64,000 bases of DNA from Trileptium ribeirensis (taxonomy: Eukaryota; Nematoda; Enoplea; Enoplida; Thoracostomopsidae): contig JASANE010029376.1 in NCBI GenBank assembly GCA_030248225.1, positions 124,001 through 188,000 of the forward strand, written 5' to 3'. The stretch's first letter is position 1. Each line of letters begins with the position of its first letter. The notes below the pieces were generated by a model. The model searched no databases. It was given only the letters and a program-made list of their open reading frames with translations, and was not told the DNA's origin. A program made the translations under genes and the position numbers. Shown one piece after another: positions 1 to 15,100 of this stretch.

Positions 1-2225
1 CTCGCAATCAAATAGATTACATCATCACTGGTAGCACATGGAGGACAGCGATGTGCAATGTGGGGACCCGGCCAATGGCAGACTGCGGTAATGACCACCA
101 ACTACTTGTGTGCAAGATGCGGTTACGAACTCAAGATTAAGAGCACAGCACATTCACAACCACGTTTTGACATTACGCGTATATCACCCCAGCTCATTGA
201 GGAAGTCAACGCTAAGTTCAGAACCATTCTGCAACATGTGGAAGATGAGCAAACGCCAAATGAACTGTGGGAGACGATGAGAGACACAGCACAATCAGCA
301 GCGAAGGTACACATCCCAAAAACGAGGCGCCAGAACAGACCATGGCTCTCAGCAGAAACGAGGGAAATACCAGTGGAGAGAAGAATGGCGAAAGGAAAGG
401 GCGACCATGAAAAATGGAGTAGAATAAACAAGGAATACACCAAGAGTACTAGAGAAGATCAACGAAAATATGTGGAAGAAAAGTGTGAGAAAATGGAGAG
501 ACATATTGGTGATTCCAAAAGGGCGTTTCAACTGGTGAAGGAGCTGTCTGGGAAGTGGACTTTTAGAACTGACGTGATAAATGAATCTGATGGAAATGTT
601 CTCACGGAAGCGGATGACATCTAAGCCCGGTGGGCTCAATATTGTGAGATGCGTTACCAGAAAATTGGTCAACACCAGGGCAGCAATGTTTACAGCCAGA
701 CGAGGGAGCCACCACATCTAAGAGAAGAGGTGGTGTTAGCACTCAGCAAAATCAAGAGTGGTAAAGCACCTAGTATTGATGACCTACCTGTCGAGATCTG
801 GAAGGCGCTGGGAGAAACAGGAATAGAACTCATCTGGCGTCTTTGTAGACGAATATGACAGCTAAATGAATGGCCCCGTGATTGGTGTAGAGCTGTCTTC
901 CTGCGTTTGCCCAAAAAAAGGAAACCTCAAAGAATGCTGCAACTACCGTACGATCAGTCTGATAGTCCGAGCTAGCAAAGTTCTACTTAACATCATCAGT
1001 AGAAGGATTAAGAGGAAGTACACCGAGGAGATCTCCGAGGAGCAAGCTGGCTTCGTAGAGGGCAGGGGACCAGGGAACACATTGTGAAGATCCGGGTTGT
1101 GATTGAGAAATGCAGACAGCACAATATTCCACTCTACAAGTGCTTCACTGATTATGCGAAAGCCTTCGACTGTGTTGATCACGATCAGTTGTGTGAAATC
1201 ATGATCAGGATGGAGTTCTCTCAACACCTCATTGACTTAGTCAGTAGTCTGTATCGGAATAAGGAATCAGCCGTCAGAACAAGCTGTGGACTAACGAAGT
1301 GGTTTAGCATCGGCAGAGGTGTCAGACAAGGATGCATTGTCTCTCCATCGCTTTACAACATCTACGCGGAAGATATTACAAGGCCAGCACTGAGAGAAAG
1401 TAGACAAGGTATTAAGATTGGTGGAACTATGCGAATCAACCTCAGGTATGCTGACGATACCACCCTTCTAGCTAGATGTAAGGATGAGCTGCTGACCATG
1501 CTCTCAAATGTGAAGAACTCAGGTGCTCCCAGAGGGCTTATGCTCAACACAAAGAAGGCCAATGTGATTGTAATTGACAGGAACCGCACGGATCGCTCGA
1601 ATTTCCTGTTGCATGGCGAAAAGATAGAGGAAGTAAAGGAGTTTGAGTATCTGGTGCCCATGATTAACAACCAAGGCAGCAGCACTCAGGAAATCAAAAG
1701 TCGATTGGGAATGGTAGCGCCACAGAGAAGATGGTTGTCATCTGACGTAGCAGGAGAACCAGCACAGCTCTCAAGCTGAGGGTTCTGCATGCCACAATAT
1801 TTCCCATAGCCTCTTATGCTTGTGAGTCCTGGGCAACACTAAAAGGACCGCAGCAGAATTGACGTCTTGGAGATGTGGACATATCGGACAGTGCTTCGTG
1901 TGCCATGGAGAGACAGAAGAACAAATGAATGGGTGTTGGGTAAGATTGGGGCAAAGATGATAATCTTAGAGCAGACGGCACAAAGAAAGCTGCGATATTT
2001 TGGGCATGCTATTCGTCTAGGTAGTTCTGAGAAGGATAGAGAAGGATATCATCCAGGGAGCTGTCGAGGGCAAACGAAAATAAGGAAGACCAGCGACATC
2101 ATGGACCGATGACATCAAAAGATTGACGGGGACGAGCCTGGCGGAGGCATCACGATCAGCCTTAGATCGAGAAAGATGGCGTGACATTGTGAGGACCACA
2201 GCAGCGCGTGTTCGCGCCAACTGAT
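1..2225 (+). pseudogene. Decayed LINE: endonuclease end plus reverse transcriptase
   Basis: Non-LTR retrotransposon remnant entering from the left edge. The first 180 bases read as the end of an AP-type endonuclease (NQIDYII, then a D-H pair in GNDHQLL). A basic linker at 58-624 leads into a reverse transcriptase spread over three frames: 866-1087, then 1084-1779 with FTDYAKAFDCVDHDQL, GVRQGCIVSPSLYNIYAED and the catalytic RYADDTTLLA. The tail at 1867-2222 has RYFGHAIRL and ends ARVRAN before TGA. The EN-RT order and this C-terminal type are known from animal endonuclease-reverse transcriptase LINEs. At least four frameshifts or stops make it inactive. The clade was not determined. It would lie in an intron of, or downstream of, the large minus-strand gene. 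Confidence 0.88.
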
Positions 2226-3005
2226 AAAGAGAGAAAGAGGGAATCGAATTTTTAACTTCACGATAAGATTTTTGTAAAAAATGTTCTCAATCTCAATCTT
2301 CTCTTTTGGCGTTTTTTTACTGGAGGAAGTAAAAAATTTTGCCAAGGGACATCGAACCAGGGTAAGCCCAAAATTTTTTCAACAAACCATGTCCGATGAA
2401 AACTGTCACGCCCGTCTGTTCACAACATTAAAGCAGGATATTTCTGTTATAATTTTTGATGAAAAAGTTATCGTCCACGTCTATTTTAGCTTATTCATTG
2501 CAATATCGCGTGACATAGGATATATACATAATATTGAAATATCACATCATACCACTCAGGACTACTAGCTTGTCTTGTGCTGTCTCAGGACTAGTAGGTG
2601 AGGAATTCTGATTGTTGAATATGCAATTTATACAGACATAGACTGCTATATCGAGCATTACAACTCAAGCCGAAAATTTCGGCAAAAATTGGGGAAATTG
2701 GCAAATATCAAAAAATATTTTGAGTCCCAAAACATTTCGAAAACTTATCCAAATGACAACCCCCCCCAATTAGGTCTCCCCTACGGACTCCCCTAACCAT
2801 TAAGCACACGCTAACTCCTCGAGGGACTTCAGACATGAACAGTGGTAAAACGGTAATTTAGCGTTCGACAATGATAGTCTACAAGCAACTTGAAACATTT
2901 CTATCTTCTACAGTAACAGTCATTTGTGACACTATGCAGATCTAAAGCTGCATTCCGTTTAACTAAATGCAATGAATATTAATAATTCCATAATAAGTTT
3001 CTTAC
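2226..3005. other. Non-coding, nothing recognised
   Basis: AT-rich sequence between the LINE tail and the lowest exon seen of the minus-strand gene. It has a C-run near 2,760 but no exon with convincing splice sites on either strand. The next exon of the large gene (phase 1) was not found here and probably lies outside the window. Confidence 0.5.
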
Positions 3006-3133
3006 CGATAAAGCGCAACAATGACTGAAGTAACGCCAAATACCCATTATTTATGAGAAAACTGACTGTTTGCGCTGAGTGTTCATGCACATCGGCAGCA
3101 TCATGCAGTTCGCCAAAGATTGAAATTAAACAC
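3006..3133 (-). CDS. Exon 34, last one seen
   Basis: Acceptor ATTATTATTCTAG, donor TATCG|GTAAGA, phase 2 in and 1 out. Encodes CLISIFGELHDAADVHEHSA and TVSFLINNGYLALLQSLLRF, armadillo-like helices. The donor shows the gene continues; the next exon was not found and is probably beyond the left edge. Confidence 0.78.
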
Positions 3134-6100
3134 CTAGAATAATAATTATCAAACAAAACAAAAAATTCGGTACTGAAATATTGAATCGCTGAAACTATTT
3201 TCTTTACAGTCGATGGAATTAAGATCAGAGGGCGAATAAGCAACCCATATAATTATAACAGTGCGAACAAAGCTAGTTCTTAAAAGTTTGTCTGACGCAT
3301 ATTGCGCGCCATTATGATATTCCCAAAAGACCAAAACCCAACCAAATGTTAGCAACATGGACAACCCAGATCAGAACTTAGCAGAATAAAAAAAAATCTG
3401 AGATGCATTTTATGGCAATATTACCTACCGATTATTATATACCCTTACAAGAAATTTGTTACTCATTGTTATTACAGCATATGAACTACTCATTACATCG
3501 TTACATGTGCAAGAAAGCACACTGTGTCCACAGCGAAAAGCCGTGATACGTAAAAGTATTTCGGTTTTGTTTTTGGACATACTTGGGTAACGCTACAGGG
3601 GCTAGCTTTTCCAAATAGGAGGTGTCGGGGCAGGTATATCGACGTCCGACCGCCTTCAGGTTCCCCAGTTCATGCCACTAGGTAAATTTGGCTTCTACCA
3701 CTTCTTGCCCTCCCCCACGGCCGCCAGGTAAATTCATGTTATACTAAAATATTTATTGGTTTGGCTAAAAATATGCGAATTTTCGCCATTTTGGCTAAAA
3801 ATTCCTAAATATTTCCCTGCGGGCCAAAAATAGCTTAAATTTACCATTGTTACATTACCTAGAATTGCACTTACTCGTAGAGTAGACATATTTGACGTTT
3901 TTTGCCACTTGCAATACTTTATGGTAGGTCCCAAAGTTCAACTAGGGAACCTCCAGGCTAAATGAAACACTTGTCACCCAGGTATATTCAGCTCCACCTC
4001 AGGTCGGAACTGCGAATCCGAACTAATTTATGCCCTAGGTAAAATTTTGGTAGCTTGGACGAAACAGCGAAAATCAAAACCTAACTGAGGCGATGACATA
4101 GAGGATTCGTCGATAGTCTGAAGGAAGTGGATAGACATGCCATTCCTACCGTGTGCATTGCCCAGTAGTATAAATTTGTACATTTAATTACGCAACAATT
4201 ACTTTATACTGTTTGATATTGAACGTATTGTGTTTAGCTAAACATTTGAGATACTTTTTTCAATTAAACCTAATAAAATATAATGAAAACTAAATAATGG
4301 AGCTTTAAAAAGTATACAATAAAAATAGGCAAACAGCAACAAAATCTATATTCGTTACAATTATTATGACCAAATTTCTTAGTAAAACAATGGCGTTCTG
4401 GATCTGGCTTTATACAAAGATTTTATGTCATTACGAACATAGCGTTGTAGTTTGGGATGGTTCATAGATATATAACAATATGGGGTAGACATGCCATTCC
4501 TACCGTGTGCATTGCCCAGTAGTATAAATTTGTACATTTAATTACGCAGCAATTACTTTATACTGTTTGATATTGAACGTATTGTGTTTAGTTAAACATT
4601 TGAGATACTTTTTTCAATTAAACCTAATAAAATATAATGAAAACTAAATAATGGAGCTTTAAAAAGTATACAATAAAAATAGGCAAACAGTAACAAAATC
4701 TATATTCGTTACAATTATTATGACCAAATTTCTTAGTAAAACAATGGCGTTCTGGATCTGGCTTTATACAAAGATTTTATGTCATTACGAACATAGCGTT
4801 GTAGTTTGGGATGGTTCATAGATATATAACAATATGAGGTATCATAACATTTCGCGGAGTGAGAGACAGTGAAAAGTATTACTTATGTAAGTTATCGATT
4901 TACGATTTAAAACTACGGCATAATAACAACTACTCCAAATTAAACAATAATGTTGCTATATATAAACTCTAATGTTTTTGTGTCGGATTTAAAACGCCGA
5001 TAATTAACGAAGACAAACGGTTTCAACGCTGTAGTTCCTGCACCAAAAGACAAACATACTTGCATATTCAATTTAATTACAGGCCGCCATAATATGCGTC
5101 ATCATGCATCTGTCTATACTGATGATATCCGCTATTTTAAACAAAACAAACTTCAAACCGTGCCTTCGAAAAGGAGGGATGCGAACCTTATTTCGACTAG
5201 TCCAACCCTTATTAGCGACAGCCTCCTAAAACAACACCCTTTCGCTGATTTTATGAAATTCCGCTCCGAGGACTTTTTGGCCGATAACGAAAATTTGACT
5301 GATGACGACTGAAGTCTCATAATTGGGAAGACGAGGCACAGGAGCTCGGTTCGTGCTCAGTGGCGAAATTTTGGGCTCCACCTGGTTCATCGCTCACTGG
5401 CAAAATTGCTTGCTCCCCCGACAAATACGCACTCTCGTACACATAAAAATGCCCACATTTTTTGCTAAAATTCCATTCTGAAGCTGAAAATTTCATCAAT
5501 TTTGCCAAAATTTGGCAAACGGTTTTGTCCTCTATCACAAGCATTTTTCCGCAGTTTCGCCAAGGTAGAAGCTGTTTTAAATAAATAAAAAACCTTTACA
5601 TGCGACATCTATGTGTGCCTTCTCTTCTTCCTCTAAGCCACAACTAACCCCGAATTAGAAGGGGCCCCGCCACAATCCTGAGAAAACGTGATAAAATAAA
5701 AAAAAATACTTTCTAACCATAATAAGTATTAAGATTACGTATTTGCATTATAATTTTATAAAGTCGCTAAATTATATTTTGACACTCTAGCGAACGGGTT
5801 AGAAGTCATGATAAGTTTTCTCCAATGAAACGTGTTTAGTGATCCGTATACCCTAACGTTTGCATATTGTTGCACCACTTAGAAACATAAGCTAACACAA
5901 TAACACACATTTCATGTCTAAGCGGCCCAACTTTTGCAGTTACAATCAGAAGTACGTAACGCGGTAGCCGATTAAAGCTCAAATTCTGTTAATTATAGCA
6001 TCTTTAAAACGACATATTAAAATTAAAAAAACTTACGGCTCAACTTCGAAATTTGACAAGTTCAATTGTTTTCCATTACGTAACACACCGTTGTTAGGCG

Positions 6101-9100
6101 ATTCTATGTTAGCCACAAATATCGAACGAGCAATCGCTAGCATGCGACCAAGCCGAGCATACCTCGACGAATCACAGCGTAGCTGACACTTTGGGCTCAA
6201 AGGAATCATAGGTATAGCGCGCCTGAGCGAGGCTGATGTTGAAAAATTTTTATCGATACAACTGCTCCCCAAATCGCTAAAATTAATTCTAATTGTTATA
6301 TCCGAATTGGCTCTTAAATAATTTTTATTTACCGTTGACAGTTATATATGCAACGGCTTCAATCACATCCCCACTGTTATATAAATTGCCGTCTACATTT
6401 TTTCCCACAACGGGTAATTAATCAGTGGAACTCCTTACCCTGGGAGGTGGTTAGCGCCTCCAGGGTGTCGTCATTCAAGCGTAGACTGCACGTTTACGTG
6501 TTCAATTGCTAATATATTTTTTCTCTTTTCACGTAATCCAGCCCCGTTCCCTACGGGGCCAAGCAACACTTCTGAGGCAACGTCCGTTCCGTATTAAATC
6601 GTGATGATTTTCACTTGGAAGAGCTATGGATCAACGGGTGTACTATGAAGTATCAGGTACGCATATCAGGGGGTATAATAGATAAAAAGTTAATAGTTTA
6701 TTTTAATGTTTTTAGTTGACAATTAATATAGTTTTTTATATAGTAATTTATATTTCTAAATATATTGATAAAAAGTTTTTATAAAGTTTACTTTATTTGA
6801 TTAATAATTAGTATGTATATATACTACATTTAAACGGTTTGATTCGTGCCCCTGGTGGTTACACCGGGGTTTAATTACTAGCTAATATACGTATGGAAAA
6901 AAATTGTTGTTTACATTACAGCTACACAATATGGACGATGATCGAGAATTGCCAGAAACCTTGGAGAAAGCGATATTGGAAATTTTCAATATTGTCGGAA
7001 CACGGTTTGACAAAGTATTTTCAATGGAAGATACAGTACCCGCCAAAAATGACTGTCGCTCGCTCGCGACTCGCTCGAAATAAATTTGTTCTAAAAATAG
7101 AATTTTCTATTAATTTAAATAATTGCGAAATCTCGAGCGAGCCACTCGCTCGCGACTCGCTCGAACTCGCTCGCTCGAAATGTGACGGTCATTTTTGGCG
7201 AGTACTGTACATCCGCAGTTCACCGCACACGTTCCAGAAAGGCTCCGCTGCCGGTAATTATTCGTTTAATTCATAAAAGACACGTATCTTTGATTTTAAG
7301 GAACGCTTCAGCACTTAAAACTTTTAACTACCGTCGTAACGGCTTGGATGATACTGGTAAAGAGATTATTTCTATGGCCGGTGCTACAACAGCTAGTGTA
7401 CGTCAAATACGTAAAGGTATCGGGCTTTCGCCTCATAATGAGCCAATACGTAATAATATTATGAAATATTTGCATAAATGCAAATATTATATGCTGAAGC
7501 ATAAAGGCTGTATGCGGAAATAATAGTTAGCCGTAATGATTTTTAAAAAAGTCGGGAACACTAAGACATCATTATGAATTAATGTATGACTTAATGAAAT
7601 ATAATGATTTTATTCCAGTATTTAAACGTGCTTGGTAAGTAGTGGGGTCTGCGAATAGATAAGTCTTCTGAATGTTATATATATTTTTGTGGTAAAATAC
7701 TCTGAATTTCTTCATTTATTCCCCATAAGGTAGGCTTAATTTAACTTTTTAAATTATTTGTCACTAAAATAGATAGTTTTGAACAAATATTCTTTCTCTA
7801 ATATTACCTTTCCAGCTATCAAATTAGCTAATATCTTGCTTAATCGTAGAAAGCAGAAAATATACTAATTCCTTTACTACTTCAGTGCCTAAGACTTAAT
7901 TACTTTCGTTGACCCTATTGCTTACGGTTATGATAGTGCGTTGTATTGTGTTATGTTTACGATAAATTATGTCAAATGTAATGGTTGTTCATTATGTTTT
8001 GTTAAGTGTTCACAAAGAAAGAATTAAAAAAAAATAAAAAAATAAATAAAATAAGAAGGGATCTTGATATTTGGAAGATTCTTGTTTAACCAAAAAAAAA
8101 TTTTTTAATATCAAGATAAGACGCCTCGCTCAGATAAATTGCTGTTTACAGTTTATTATCGTCTTCCCGGGCATTTGTACCTATTAGCGATTCAGTACAA
8201 ATGAAAATCTATATTAGTCATTGTGACGACACGTGAATATGTCTAAACAATCCAACTGGGAAAACCATACCCACCAGGTCAAATAATGGTGGTTTCATAA
8301 TCGCATTTTATAGCGTTTTCATGCTTTTTCGAATGTGTATATAGCTGTTTTTGTTGCACAATGAATGAAAATGAGTATTTCAGCAGGAATTTATCATAAA
8401 TTATCGAAATAAAAGCAGACGTATTGCGTATTATTATAACCGCTTTTTGATAGAACGACTAAGATGATGTTACCTTAAAATACCTTAGAGGTGTTGTGAG
8501 GGATGACCTAAAGGAACGCCAAAATTTACTTCTGAGAATGACCTGGGAGGGCCGCCGAAATATTGGAGGTGGTCCAAAAATCCCACCCTCTCATCCTCCG
8601 TGGATACGCCAATATAATTTTGCCGAGGGTTAATTTTTGCCGAAACCCGAGTTTTTTGCAGCGGGTACAAACAAGGGGCAACAGAATTTTACAAATGCAC
8701 CTAAACGTGCCAGGGGTTCCCACCAAATTTTTTATTTATTTTATTTTTTCAGCCCTTCCAATTTAGAAAAGCCAGTTACATTAATTCTATTTGAGCTACC
8801 GCTTCCAACTTGTGTCATTTAATAATATTGTTTTTCAACAATGTTTACCTACCAGCTGCGGTAACCACCTACAGCAAGAGCTTGAAATAACTGTCGACTT
8901 TCGAGCGCAGCATCCAGTGAACAAAGAGCGATCAAATATCGAGCAAGCAGTGACATTTTTGAGGGATACTGCGCCAGCCCCTGAAAGACGTGAGAGGTCG
9001 ATAAACTTGTCCCAACTACTGTTACCTGGGGTTAGATGGATTAAATTGTATAATAATCTTTAAGTGCGTTTTTATAAATTAATACTTGCCAAGGTGCATC

Positions 9101-12100
9101 AAGATTCTAACTGTGAAAAATTATACTCAAACTCATTGTTAAAACTAACCTTTTCACAATTTCGCTTTCTGATATTGTGCCACTTTCTTCGCTAACATGT
9201 GGCAAACGTTGAACAAAATCCCAAATCGGATCACGGCAACTGGATAATTCTACGCAACTACTGGCAAGTATTGACTTCACTAACGGTTGTTGAACGTCAT
9301 ATGATAGTAGGGAAGCCGACAAACCACAGCCAGACAGATAACAGGACAGCCGAGCATCCTAAAAAGACAAGACTATTTACAAAATTAAAACATGTCCAAA
9401 TAGTTAAGATTAAAACCAATAAATTTATAAATGATTATATATCCTTTTCTAATTCAATTCCAACTAGAAATAGTTAAACAAACAAACGTTTCAGTTATCC
9501 TTTTATCTTACAGTATCGGCAGCTACCGGTCCGTACCAGTTGCACGCTACAGCTGAAAACAGAACTTACATCCCGGAGTAAGTTTTTTGGGTCCGCAGGC
9601 GGGTCTGGACGCAAATATTTTCACGTGGACCCAAAAAATATTTGCTGGACCCAGGGCAGTTTCGACTTCGGAGACATAGGACTGATAATAAATTCTATTA
9701 CAAAGTGCAAGATTTAAGGCGTTCCTGCTTACATGTGTAGATAGTTGCTTACTGCTGGTTTCATGGATGGCTCTCATCCTTTCCCTGGCTTTGCACAGGC
9801 AGAGAATAATTTATGTATTTGTAATTATGTAATAATGTAAAATAGCGTTTCGTAATTACTTTTCTTTATTATGTAAACATTCGTGAAATTCTCCACCCCA
9901 AAATTGTAAGACTGGACCCTACAACGTTTAAGGTCTGGACCCAAAAGAAATTTGCTACTCCGTTTTGAAAAAACCCTGTACCCGGAGTGTCGACGGTGGG
10001 GGACCCCCACTATCCAAATCCCCATGTTCGTAGTGAGATTTTCCTCATATGCTCCCCGCCACACTCGGCCTAAACCCAAATGTTCAACTAAATCCCAAAA
10101 AGTTAAATACCTCAAAATTTATGGTTTTTATATGCAAAATGTTTTTAACATTAATTACTACTATTTCTAATACTAAAACGTCGTTTTATAGCTTAAAAAT
10201 ACATGCATGGCAGTAAAATTAAATGAAAATATGGAAATATTAAGTATTTTTAAGCAAAATTTATTCTCCCAAATTTGAAATTTCTCCCAAGAATGAACAC
10301 GGGGCCTCCCAAAGTCCCCACACCTTTTGGAAAGCCGTGGACATGCCAGTACACCCAATGTAATAGCTCACAAATTTATTATTTAACATTTCAAAGAAGA
10401 TAAAAAATCTAAATTATGCCTTTACAATGATTTTAATTCAATATTTTTGCCCTACGTAGCAAAGAGTCAAAATGCACGATCTGAGCTAATCAGTACATAG
10501 CTATGAAGTAAGCCACAAACTTTACGTTAAAGCAGCCGCCACGCCCAGCTCTTTACTTTTAGGGCTCAGCGCAAGGCTCATTCATTCATATATTTCTAAC
10601 GATAATCTACTCTTCAATTTAAATTACAATTTGAAATAACTGACATACAGCCATTTCCACACAGACTGAACGGAAGATCGCCGAAAAGTATCGAAGCGCC
10701 CCTTCTTCATATTCATATGCAAAAAAAACTTAACCACATCACTGATTTTCGGCGAGAATTCTGTTCCCCTGTAAAAAGTATACGGTTGGGATGATGTCAA
10801 CTGCTTATTTACGATAGTGAATGCTTTTATCTTTTGTTCTAAGTTTTTTGCTAAAGGCGGTATCACTATCAACAAGCATGATGTATCACTTTTCAACAAT
10901 TCATTCTTTATGGTAAACCGTTAATGAAATAGTTAATGGATAAAGAGTCGCAGTCAGATAAAGAGTATAGTTAAGGGCATAAGTTTCGGAAAATCGTCGA
11001 GGCGCAGCCTGAACAATGATTCCATCACTATAAAATTTGCTCTGGCAGTGACAATTTTTCCGAATTTATCTTTCTCTTTTAGCCTGAAAGTTTGGTATTT
11101 ATTTTTACACATGGACTATATTGCATAAGGAGTTGCACAGTTGCGGACAGAAATAAAAGCAAATCTGTGTCGCCAGCAATACGCGATAAATTAGCAACAA
11201 TTCAATTGCCATTCGTGAATTTTTTGAGAACGATAGTTCTCTACGTATTATGCCGTGAAACATAATAGTGTTAATCAATTACTGCTACCCAACAGGTATT
11301 AGGTATAACATATCTTTATATCTAAATACCAGAAGCCTGCACTGTATTAAAATACGGTACAATCGGCCAATCGGATGTGAGCTATATCGAGTTTCGGTAA
11401 CATATTTAGCGAATTTCTAGCTACTAATTGTACGATACTAGCTTTCCCACGGAGGGGAGTGGGCCACTGGACGTTTCGGATTCTCACGGGTCCCCCAGTT
11501 CAGCCCTCCAATGTATTTAGTTCTTCCCAGTTCAACACCCCAGGTAGGCTTGAATATAAATAGGAAACTCACAGTTTTATAAACACGTTACACGGCGCAC
11601 TAATACGTAGCAAGTTAAAAGTTGCGAAAATATCAACCTTATACTAGGCTGTCCAAAATGGATATTTTGTAGTTCACTACACAGGGAACTACCACCTCTA
11701 CCATGTCATCAGGAATTGAGATAATGGTATTCTGGCTTCTCCACAACGGGGGTGGTGGCCTGACGATTTTGGTACCCACCGTAAAAATATGATTAATTTG
11801 AGAAAAAATTGTTTAAAAAGTTTGTTTTAACTTCAATAAAGACGTTTTTGCATCGTTTCTAATGTTAATCATTAACAATTCATCATTTTCGCTGAAAAAT
11901 ATAAATTTTGAAATTTTTTACATTTCGGGCGCTCCTCGAGGTCAAGTAAATTTGGGATTCCCCAGGTCACCCCCTAGCAACTCCAGGTGTTTTCAGGTCA
12001 CACCAAAAATGGTCGCCTAACATGAAACGGTTATAACTCTAGCCTGTTTACAGCCGTCCGAAAAGAGGAGAGGGGGAGACTCCGTGGAGCCCCATGTTCA

Positions 12101-15100
12101 TTCTCGGAGGAAATTTCAAAAGTGTGGGTGGTGGAGGATAAATTTTGCTTAAAGATACTATATAAATATTTCTATATTTTCATGTAGTAGTACTGCTGTG
12201 CACGTATTTTCAAGCTAGGAACGGCGTTTGAGCATTGTAAATAGTGGTAATTGTTTAAAAAGCAATTTGCAAACAAAAACATGAATTTTCAGAGTGGGGG
12301 GGACGGAGGTGACGGACATGGGAAAATTTAGAAAGTGCCCTCCTCCCCATTGTGGACAGGCCGATAAGAAGTAGCTTCTCTCATCGTTAATGCGGTGAAT
12401 TTTGAGTGTTAAATGTGTAATTTAGAGAGACGTAGAAAGTTTGCGTTGCTTTAATAGTAAGTTGATGAAGAAATACCCGCTTATTGCGCATTTAGAGACT
12501 TACAATGTGTACCTACATAAGAATGAATTGTTCTACAAAATGAGATCAATAATGCCCAAAATTCCATAATACAGCTCGGGTAGTTACAGAGGTACTGCTC
12601 TTTTTGTGAACTTTGGGCATCTTGGGTCCACCAAAAACCCATTTTAGCCTAATCCTGCAGCGTAAATAACAACAAAAGCGATGCTTTATCGGAACTACAT
12701 AGAAGCTGCATTGTTCCACCAAATGATCCCAATATGAGCCATTATAGCTAGTGCTGTTCAGCAAATATTGCTATTTTTCGCGTATTTTGGATCCCTTGGG
12801 TCCTTTTATAAACCCCTTTGGACCCAAATGCTATACTTAGGAATTATATTAAGCAAAAGCTTTATTTACAATTTGTAGAACCTTAATTGTTCTACAAAAT
12901 GATTCTGACTTAGCCGAAATATCTGCACCGGTTGCTGAAATACAGAGTAAAAAGTATTTGAAAATATGGAAATATTTTGCATATTGAATAAAATATTCAC
13001 CCACCCCCACATTGAAAGTTCCCCCGAGAATGAACATGGTGGCACAAATGTTTCCCCGCTTATCGGAAGGCTGCAGACAGGCCTGCGCCTGGTGGACGAA
13101 ACTCAGCTTACTACGTTGGCTTCGTCTCAATGAGTAATGAGTTAATATTGCATGTGCGCAAATCTTCGGGGTACAGCTGGCAGGAAATTAGTTGGTATAT
13201 ATATCTATAGTTTCATACCAACAAGCAGCAACATCAACAAAATTACATTCAGTAAAATGTACCTAACATTTAGGTCAAATAATACACAATATTACGTGAC
13301 ACAGAGAAGAAATACTTTTACACACATCAGCATGATACTAGTGGCGATGGTGCCATTCACTTGCAGCTTAGTCACGAGTTATGTGAGTGGTAATTTCTAA
13401 CGCCTCCGCGCTTCAAAAATCAACCAATGAAAAAATTCATATATTTCTACATTTCGACTCAGCGGTTAATGATGCAGCAAAATGTGCTCCAAATATCCGC
13501 ACAACACCAAAGTTTTCGCTAGTCAATAACAAGCAGTTGTTGTAAAACATAAAATAGAAATTTTTAGTAAATTTGATGTTATGAAATTTCGATGGATTTC
13601 AGATGATTTACAAAGCTTGAATTTCAAACGCGTTCAATTAAATTAAATCTAAATGCGATGATGTGTATAATAGATATTTAAAACAATTACTGGTTGAATT
13701 AGTGATCGTCAAAGTACTTACCTGAGCCTTCGCCAGCGAACGAATCGAGCTGATATCAAGCTTTGGCTCAAAAACGAACGCCAAAACATCAGAACATATT
13801 GTGCTGACAAAGGTTGTCGTACACTCGTCGGTCAGGCAGGTATGAAAAGTAGCACCCGCCGAGCTGCATATGGTGTCTTTTCCACACTTGAATCCAGTTT
13901 CCTGTAAGTAAGCGAAAAAGATTGGTAAAACATAACGATTAAATAGAAGAAAAAAGAAGATACATTTTAAAACTGAGAAAAAATGAGAAAAAACTCAACT
14001 TTGCGAAAACGAAGATAACCATCTGTAAAGACATAATTAAAACTGCCAATACCAATATCATTAAGCTTTCTTTAAATGAACTTAACATACAGGCTAGTAT
14101 ATATTGACTAACAAAGATTATACCAGCATATTTTATTCCTTCTTCCTTACCAACTGGCAACTACTTTCTGATTTATTATTTAGACTACAACAAAGTTAAA
14201 GGCATCTTACCAAATCTTGCTTCTCATTCCCGTCGTCAACTTCATCAATCAGCACTATTTTAATTTCTTTCGTATTTCCAAAATTATTACCGAAAACAAA
14301 ATTTGATCGCTGAACATGCCGTTGAGTTGGATCATTCGCGTTTTTGACTGATGTAGGTGTTGCTGCAATAGTTAACAAAGGGAAATAAGCAAACTGAATC
14401 ACTTATTTTAAAGAATTTAGACAGTCATTAACCGCCAAAAATGGCTTAAACATAGGGTTATAAAAGAATCGTAAGGTAATGATAAACAGCAACTGCGTAA
14501 GATACTTTGTTGCCACAATCAGTGAGAAAGCGGTCATTTTTGTGAAATAAATTCGATTAACTTGTATCCAACGTTTAAAGCGTACTGGATTCGACACAGC
14601 AAAAACATAAATAACTGTTAATATTGAATAATCACTAAAAATTACAATAGAATTTTGCATATACAATAATTTAATTTTATACTATAGAATCTTATCATAC
14701 AGAAAAATTAATTCGGGTAAAAATCGGTAAAATAGTTGACACTGCTATTTAAAAAGATTCGTACATTGGCATCTAGAAATTATCGTTTTCTTACTGTGTA
14801 TTAAGTCTTATGTTTACAAAAATCGACAAGTAATACCCGCATCCGATTCTACCGGTGCATCAGACGCTTGGTCTTGATGACGCTGATTAAATTCTATTTT
14901 AGTTCTTGTCTGATGAATTTTAACGAGGCATTGAACCCATCGAGACTTTCCGGACGCTAATCGAGCCAGAATACGCAAGCGTATCGGAGAAGCATGTAGC
15001 GGTGGGACCGAGCTTAACAGAAATCTGCATTTGGCGAGCAGCCCAGAGCACAATTCTTTGTACGAGCTTCCCGTTTGTTGATGACGCTAGAAATACAGAA

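Noticed and set aside
15019..15086. Shorter exon 26 ending at TTTCT|GTTAAG
   Set aside because: Phase-compatible with a GTATGT donor for exon 25, but it discards a long helical frame. Kept as an alternative only.
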